Below are positions 1 to 7,034 of a DNA stretch of 7,034 nt, piece after piece. Below the pieces are notes generated by a model. The model worked only from the letters and a program-made list of their open reading frames with translations. It was not told the DNA's origin and did no database searches. A program made the position numbers and the translations under genes. This DNA is from Flavisolibacter sp. (lineage in GTDB: Bacteria > Bacteroidota > Bacteroidia > Chitinophagales > Chitinophagaceae): NCBI GenBank assembly GCA_025936195.1, contig JAICTW010000130.1:1-7034 (forward strand), in the 5' to 3' direction. Position 1 is the first letter of the stretch; each line of letters begins with the position of its first letter.

Positions 1-1993
<1,993 letters not shown>

Positions 1994-3358
1994 ATGTTTT
2001 TTATGCGAACATTTCAGAATTTTTTTCTAAGCCTTTCGCTGGTTATTGTCCAGGTCTTAAGCATTGCAGCAATGGCGCAGGAGAAACAGGCGCATAATCC
2101 AATCATCTACGCAGATGTTCCTGATATGTCCATGATCCGTGTTGGCAATACGTATTACATGAGCAGTACAACCATGCACATGAGTCCCGGTGTGCCCATT
2201 ATGAAATCAAAAGACCTTGTCAACTGGCAATTGATAAATTATGCTTACGATACTTTGGTTAGTAATGATGAAATGAATCTTACCAACGGCAAGAACACCT
2301 ATGGAAGAGGATCATGGGCCAGCAGTTTGCGCTACCACAATGGAACCTACTATGTTTCTACGTTTTCAGCTACAAGTGGGAAAACACATATCTATTCCAC
2401 AAAGAACATTGAGAAGGGGCCATGGAAAGCAGTTTCTTTCAGCCCTGCTTTGCATGATCATTCTTTGTTTTTTGATGATGATGGAAAAGCCTACATGATT
2501 TACGGCAATAAGAAATTAACGCTTGTTGAATTGAATGAAGACCTGTCTGGCATCAAGAAAGGTGGCATCAATCAGGTAATTATTGAAAACACGAGTGAGC
2601 CAAGTGAAAGTGCCGGCGTTAGTGGTTTGGGTGAAGGCTCGCAACTATTTAAAGTAAATGGGAAATATTACCTGTTCAACATAACCTGGCCGAGAGATGG
2701 CATGAGAACCGTTGTTATTCACAGAGCCGATAAACTTACGGGTCCCTGGGAAGGCAGAGTGGCGCTTCAGGACTTAGGTGTTGCACAAGGTGGATTGATT
2801 GATACACCTGATGGAATATGGTATGCGTATTTGTTTAGAGATTTCGGTGCGGTTGGTCGTATTCCTTATCTCGTTCCTGTGAAATGGGAAGATGGCTGGC
2901 CTGTATTGGGCGTGAATGGAAAAGTTCCCGAAACGCTTGACCTTCCTGCAAACCAATCATTAATTCCGGGTATTGTTGCTTCTGATGAATTCACCCGTAA
3001 AAAAATCGACCGTGCATTGCCATTGGTTTGGCAGTGGAATCACAATCCTGACAACAGCCTTTGGTCGGTAACGGCAAAAAAGGGCTATCTGCGTTTAACA
3101 ACCGGAAGAATAGATACCAGTTTTTTATCAGCCAGAAATTCATTGACGCAACGCACCATTGGCCCTGTTTGCACAGGTTCCATTTCGCTTGATGTTTCAG
3201 GTATGAAAGATGGTGATTTTGCAGGATTAGCATTGCTTCAGAAAAATTATGGATTGGCTGGTGTTCGTGCCGATGGTAATAAAAAAATTATTGTGATGAT
3301 CAATGCAGGCAATGGAAGTCCTGTAGAAACAGAAACGATACCGCTCAATCAAAAATAA
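1994..3358 (+). CDS. GH43 beta-xylosidase / arabinofuranosidase, truncated by a frameshift
   Basis: A secreted glycoside hydrolase family 43 enzyme that stops early after 454 residues. A signal peptide ends at AMA|Q (residue 28). The five-bladed propeller spans about 33-325 and shows the GH43 triad: general base Asp44 in VPDMSMI, pKa-modulating Asp155 in HDHSLF and general acid Glu214 in GLGEGSQ. From about 329 a C-terminal beta-sandwich of the beta-xylosidase type begins (SDEFT...), but TAA at 3356-3358 cuts it. The rest of the domain follows in the -1 frame to 3594, giving a repaired length of 533 residues. The style of the N-terminus (MHMSPGVPIMKSKDLVNW) recalls GH43 subfamily 12-like enzymes from Bacteroidota; subfamily and substrate are not certain. 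The start at 1994 directly follows the previous TAA. ATG at 2003 gives a more typical signal peptide and is an equally good start. If the frameshift is real, the product lacks part of the accessory domain and may be unstable or less active. Confidence 0.85.
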   Translation: MFFMRTFQNFFLSLSLVIVQVLSIAAMAQEKQAHNPIIYADVPDMSMIRVGNTYYMSSTTMHMSPGVPIMKSKDLVNWQLINYAYDTLVSNDEMNLTNGKNTYGRGSWASSLRYHNGTYYVSTFSATSGKTHIYSTKNIEKGPWKAVSFSPALHDHSLFFDDDGKAYMIYGNKKLTLVELNEDLSGIKKGGINQVIIENTSEPSESAGVSGLGEGSQLFKVNGKYYLFNITWPRDGMRTVVIHRADKLTGPWEGRVALQDLGVAQGGLIDTPDGIWYAYLFRDFGAVGRIPYLVPVKWEDGWPVLGVNGKVPETLDLPANQSLIPGIVASDEFTRKKIDRALPLVWQWNHNPDNSLWSVTAKKGYLRLTTGRIDTSFLSARNSLTQRTIGPVCTGSISLDVSGMKDGDFAGLALLQKNYGLAGVRADGNKKIIVMINAGNGSPVETETIPLNQK

Positions 3359-3594
3359 TTTTCTTCAAAGCCGAATGTGATTTCACCAACAGAAAAGATG
3401 TAGCTAATTTCTTTTACAGTTTAGATGGAAAGAAGTGGAAGCCCATCGGCACACAATTGAAAATGAGTTATACACTTCCGCATTTCATGGGATACCGTTT
3501 TGCACTGTTTAATTATGCAACAAAGAATATTGGTGGTTATGCTGACTTTGATTTCTTTCATATCAATGATAAGATCACAAGCAGAACTGAATAA
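3355..3594 (+). pseudogene. Detached C-terminal fragment of the GH43 gene (frameshifted)
   Basis: Reading from 3355 in the frame one base behind the preceding GH43 gives 79 residues with no stop until TAA at 3592-3594. They include FFKAECDF, NFFYSLDGKKW, HFMGYRFALFNY and GGYADFDFFHIN, which match the end of the beta-sandwich domain (DUF1349/GH43_C2 type) that follows GH43 propellers. The fragment has no start, signal peptide or leader of its own, so it is the 3' part of the gene at 1994 and not a separate gene. Joining caa aaa (3350-3355) to ata att ttc restores a continuous protein; one extra A in the run at 3351-3355 would do this. Confidence 0.85.
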
Positions 3595-3605
3595 AACCTT
3601 TTTAA

Positions 3606-4460
<855 letters not shown>

Positions 4461-4536
4461 AACGTGAGGTGATGTTGCCTTCACAGATTTAGTGTAAAGA
4501 CAACGTGATTAGATGATTTAAAAATTCAACGAGTTT

Positions 4537-5874
4537 ATGCGCCAATACATTTCTTCATTGCTTGTTCTGATTTCAATTGTAAATATTGTTTGTGCACAAA
4601 ACCCTATTGTTCGCAACCAGTATTCAGCAGATCCATCTGCACGGGTTTTTGGAGACAAGGTTTATCTCTTTCCCTCACATGATATATTGGCAACGGAAGG
4701 AAAGGGCAGAGTTGGTTGGTTTTGTATGGAAGATTATCATGTGTTCTCTTCTTCTGATCTCATTGATTGGACAGATCACGGCGTAATTGTTCAGCAGAAT
4801 AAAGTGCCCTGGGTTCGCCCGAACAGTTACAGCATGTGGGCGCCTGATTGCATTGAAAGAAATGGAAAATACTATTTCTATTTTCCAACATCTCCGAAAG
4901 ATACCGCTACGTATGGAAGGGGATTTGCCATTGGCGTTGCTATCGCCGATAAGCCGGAAGGTCCTTATGTTCCGCAAGCAACACCCATCAAAGGCGTGCA
5001 TGGAATTGATCCGAATGTTTTTATTGATAAAGACGGACAGGCTTATTTGTATTATTCAGCAGGAAATATTTATGCAGCAAAGCTGAAAGAAAATATGATC
5101 GAATTGGCTTCTGATCCTGTGATATTGAAAGATCTTCCAACCAAAGGATTAAAAGAAGGCCCCTACATGTTTGAGCGCAATGGAATTTATTATCTCACTT
5201 TCCCTCATGTTGAAAACAAAATTGAACGACTGGAATATTCCATGTCCGATAATCCATTAGGTCCATTTAAAATGACAGGCGTGATCATGGATGAATCTCC
5301 AACCGGATGCTGGACAAATCATCACTCGGTCATTCAATTTAAAAATCAATGGTACTTATTTTATCACGATAGAGATTACTCGCCAAATTTTGATAAAGCA
5401 AGATCGGTAAGAGCAGATAGTTTGTTTTTCAATGATGATGGAACAATCAGAAAAGTAATTCCGACTTTCAGAGGTGTTGGCTTAACCAAAGCAACAAATG
5501 AAATACAAATTGACCGGTACAGAGAAAAGAGTGATGAAGGCGTGTCAATTGATTTTATTGATACGGCGGATCGGTTCAAAGGATGGAAGGCAATATTTAA
5601 CAAGGCAAATGCATGGATAGCATACAGCAATGTTGATTTTGGTAAGAAACCATTGAAAAATATTTTACTAAGAATTACTTCTGAAACCAGTGGCCTGTTG
5701 CAAGTACATGTAAACAGCATTAATGGGCCTGTGATTGCTGAAATAAAAATTCCGAAGAGTGTTGATTGGGAAATGGTGAAAGCTCCGGTAAAATTTCAAC
5801 CAGGAGTTCAAAATTTATTTGTGGTATCAAAAGATAACAATCAAACTGAAGTGGATTGGATAAAATTTCAATAG
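4537..5874 (+). CDS. Secreted GH43 arabinofuranosidase/xylosidase with C-terminal CBM6
   Basis: A 445-residue exported glycoside hydrolase family 43 enzyme. The signal peptide ends VCA|Q at residue 20; the Cys lacks a lipobox context. The propeller runs about 21-322, with general base Asp32 in SADPSARV, pKa-modulating Asp158 in GIDPNVFID and general acid Glu207 in KEGPYMFERNG. NHHSVI (261-266) is the conserved active-site histidine region. Residues about 323-445 form a CBM6-type beta-sandwich, recognisable from NAWIAYSNVDFG, the GPVIAEIKIP strand and the ending EVDWIKFQ. Such GH43-CBM6 enzymes usually remove arabinofuranose or xylose from arabinoxylan or its oligosaccharides; which one cannot be decided here. 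It differs clearly from the other GH43 in this window in motif sequence and accessory domain, so the two are not a recent duplication and probably act on different linkages. A 76-base spacer separates it from the CE6 gene. Confidence 0.88.
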   Translation: MRQYISSLLVLISIVNIVCAQNPIVRNQYSADPSARVFGDKVYLFPSHDILATEGKGRVGWFCMEDYHVFSSSDLIDWTDHGVIVQQNKVPWVRPNSYSMWAPDCIERNGKYYFYFPTSPKDTATYGRGFAIGVAIADKPEGPYVPQATPIKGVHGIDPNVFIDKDGQAYLYYSAGNIYAAKLKENMIELASDPVILKDLPTKGLKEGPYMFERNGIYYLTFPHVENKIERLEYSMSDNPLGPFKMTGVIMDESPTGCWTNHHSVIQFKNQWYLFYHDRDYSPNFDKARSVRADSLFFNDDGTIRKVIPTFRGVGLTKATNEIQIDRYREKSDEGVSIDFIDTADRFKGWKAIFNKANAWIAYSNVDFGKKPLKNILLRITSETSGLLQVHVNSINGPVIAEIKIPKSVDWEMVKAPVKFQPGVQNLFVVSKDNNQTEVDWIKFQ

Positions 5875-5956
5875 GCCATTGAAAATAAATGCAATTAGGT
5901 ATTAGTGAATAAAAGCACCACTTCTTAATTAAAATCAATTCAGAAATCCTGAAAAT

Positions 5957-7034
5957 ATGAAGCTCAAATTTATTCTCGCACTGCTGTTTTCATCAATCTG
6001 TTCTTTTGCGCAGCAATTGCCTTATCAAAATCCAAACTTAAGTTCCGAAGAAAGAGCAAAGGATTTAATCTCGCGGCTAACTTTAGAAGAGAAAGCATTG
6101 TTGATGCAGGATCAGTCACCTGCTATTCCGCGATTGGGAATAAAAAAATTCAATTGGTGGAGCGAAGCATTACACGGTCTTGCTAACAACGACAGCGTTA
6201 CTGTTTTCCCCGAACCAATTGGCATGGCGGCTTCGTTTGATGATGCGCTGGTTTATAAAATCTTCAATGCAGTTTCTGACGAAACAAGAGCGAAATATAA
6301 CCAGGCAATGCAAAGAGGACAAGACAACAGACGCTTTCTCAGTCTTTCAGTTTGGACACCTAACATTAATATCTTTCGAGATCCAAGATGGGGAAGAGGA
6401 CAGGAAACCTATGGTGAAGATCCTTACCTCACATCGCGGATGGGTATTTCAGTTGTGAAAGGATTGCAGGGACCTGAAGATGAGAAATACAGAAAGCTTT
6501 TAGCTTGTGCCAAACATTTTGCAGTACATAGCGGACCGGAATGGAGCCGTCATCAATTGAATCTGAATAATATTAATCCGCGGGATTTGTATGAAACGTA
6601 TTTGCCTGCGTTCAAAGCGTTGGTAACAAAGGCTGACGTTCGCGAAGTAATGTGTGCGTATCAACGTTTGGATGATGAACCATGCTGCGGTAACAATCGC
6701 TTGTTGCAAACCATTCTTCGCGATCAATGGGGCTTTAAATATTTAGTTGTTTCCGATTGTGGTGCTGTTACCGATTTCTACACCAGTCATAAAGTTTCTT
6801 CTGATGCAACACATGCATCTTCAAAAGCAGTGTTAGCAGGAACTGATGTGGAATGTGTATGGGCTGGTTATGCTTTTGAACATTTACCGGATGCGGTTAA
6901 AAAAGGTTTGATCAATGAAGGAGAAATCAACAAACATTTAATGCGTGTTTTGGAAGTAAGTTTTCTGTTGGGAGAAATGGAGGATGATGCATTGGTGCCC
7001 TGGACAAAAATTCATGCAGATGTGATCCATAATG
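5957..7034 (+). CDS. GH3 beta-xylosidase-type enzyme, N-terminal part (runs off window)
   Basis: An open frame from ATG 5957 continues to the window edge, giving 359 complete residues with no stop. The signal peptide ends SFA|Q at residue 18. The rest is the N-terminal barrel of glycoside hydrolase family 3: NWWSEALHG (66-74), SVWTPNINIFRDPRWGRG (131-148), GEDPY (153-157), KHFAVHSGPE (186-195), MCAYQRLDDEPCCGN (232-246) and VVSDCGAV (264-271), where Asp267 is the expected catalytic nucleophile. The WWSEALHG and KHFA.HSGPE motifs are typical of xylan 1,4-beta-xylosidase-like GH3 proteins, which remove terminal xylose from xylo-oligosaccharides; beta-glucosidase activity is possible. Relatives usually exceed 700 residues, so the C-terminal domain with the acid/base residue and the fibronectin-like domain should lie outside the window. 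The gene follows the GH43-CBM6 gene after 82 bases and fits as the last step of the same pathway. Confidence 0.9.
   Translation, partial: MKLKFILALLFSSICSFAQQLPYQNPNLSSEERAKDLISRLTLEEKALLMQDQSPAIPRLGIKKFNWWSEALHGLANNDSVTVFPEPIGMAASFDDALVYKIFNAVSDETRAKYNQAMQRGQDNRRFLSLSVWTPNINIFRDPRWGRGQETYGEDPYLTSRMGISVVKGLQGPEDEKYRKLLACAKHFAVHSGPEWSRHQLNLNNINPRDLYETYLPAFKALVTKADVREVMCAYQRLDDEPCCGNNRLLQTILRDQWGFKYLVVSDCGAVTDFYTSHKVSSDATHASSKAVLAGTDVECVWAGYAFEHLPDAVKKGLINEGEINKHLMRVLEVSFLLGEMEDDALVPWTKIHADVIHN

Noticed and set aside
3350..3360. Programmed -1 ribosomal frameshift signal in the GH43 gene
   Set aside because: The codon phase (CAA AAA TAA) does not make a slippery heptamer, and a simple one-base loss explains the data. 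I saw no clear downstream stem.
4464..4484. Imperfect hairpin GTGAGG...CCTTCAC after the CE6 gene
   Set aside because: The stem is short and bulged, and no T tract follows it, so it is not a credible intrinsic terminator.
4675..5001. A 108-codon open frame on the minus strand inside the GH43-CBM6 gene
   Set aside because: It is antisense to strongly conserved GH43 motifs and has no recognisable protein features. Similar antisense frames at 517-771 and 5376-5720 were dismissed for the same reason.
5879..5907. Possible Bacteroidota promoter: TTG, 18 bases, TATTAGTG, before the GH3 gene
   Set aside because: The -7 box matches TAnnTTTG at only four of six fixed positions; too weak to call without transcript data.
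5939..5953. Small inverted repeat TTCAG-AAATC-CTGAA just before the GH3 start
   Set aside because: Five base pairs in AT-rich leader DNA are expected by chance; there is no sign that it regulates translation.

Overview
The window looks like part of a hemicellulose (xylan/arabinoxylan) utilisation locus from a member of the Bacteroidota, probably a free-living Chitinophagaceae-like lineage. The evidence is a moderately AT-rich composition, A/T-rich leaders with no clear Shine-Dalgarno sequence, and five consecutive secreted carbohydrate-active enzymes on one strand. Every signal peptide ends so that Gln is the first mature residue, a hallmark of Bacteroidota secretion. The lineage is inferred from protein style, not from a marker gene.

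Layout, all on the + strand: (1) positions 1-39 are probably the last codons of an upstream gene. (2) 62-1993 encodes a double-headed CE1 esterase with two complete Ser-Asp-His sites and a CBM48-like module between them. (3) 1994-3358 encodes a two-domain GH43 enzyme whose frame is broken near its 3' end. The missing 79 residues are plainly readable in the -1 frame up to a stop at 3592-3594, so a single-base deletion in an A run (3351-3355) is the simplest explanation. (4) 3615-4460 encodes a CE6/SASA-type acetyl esterase. (5) 4537-5874 encodes a GH43 with a C-terminal CBM6. (6) 5957 to the window end is the first 359 codons of a GH3 beta-xylosidase-type enzyme, cut by the window edge.

The gaps between genes are 0, 20 (after repairing the frameshift), 76 and 82 bases, with no convincing terminator or promoter, so the genes probably form one transcription unit. 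The esterases would remove acetyl and possibly feruloyl groups, the GH43 enzymes would remove arabinofuranose or xylose, and the GH3 would release xylose from the cleared xylo-oligosaccharides. No endoxylanase, SusC/SusD pair, sensor or transporter lies inside the window.

I looked for an undescribed system and did not find one. The points most worth a second look are the GH43 frameshift, the tandem-esterase architecture and the uniform Q-type signal peptides. No RNA genes, mobile elements, CRISPR arrays or attachment sites are visible.
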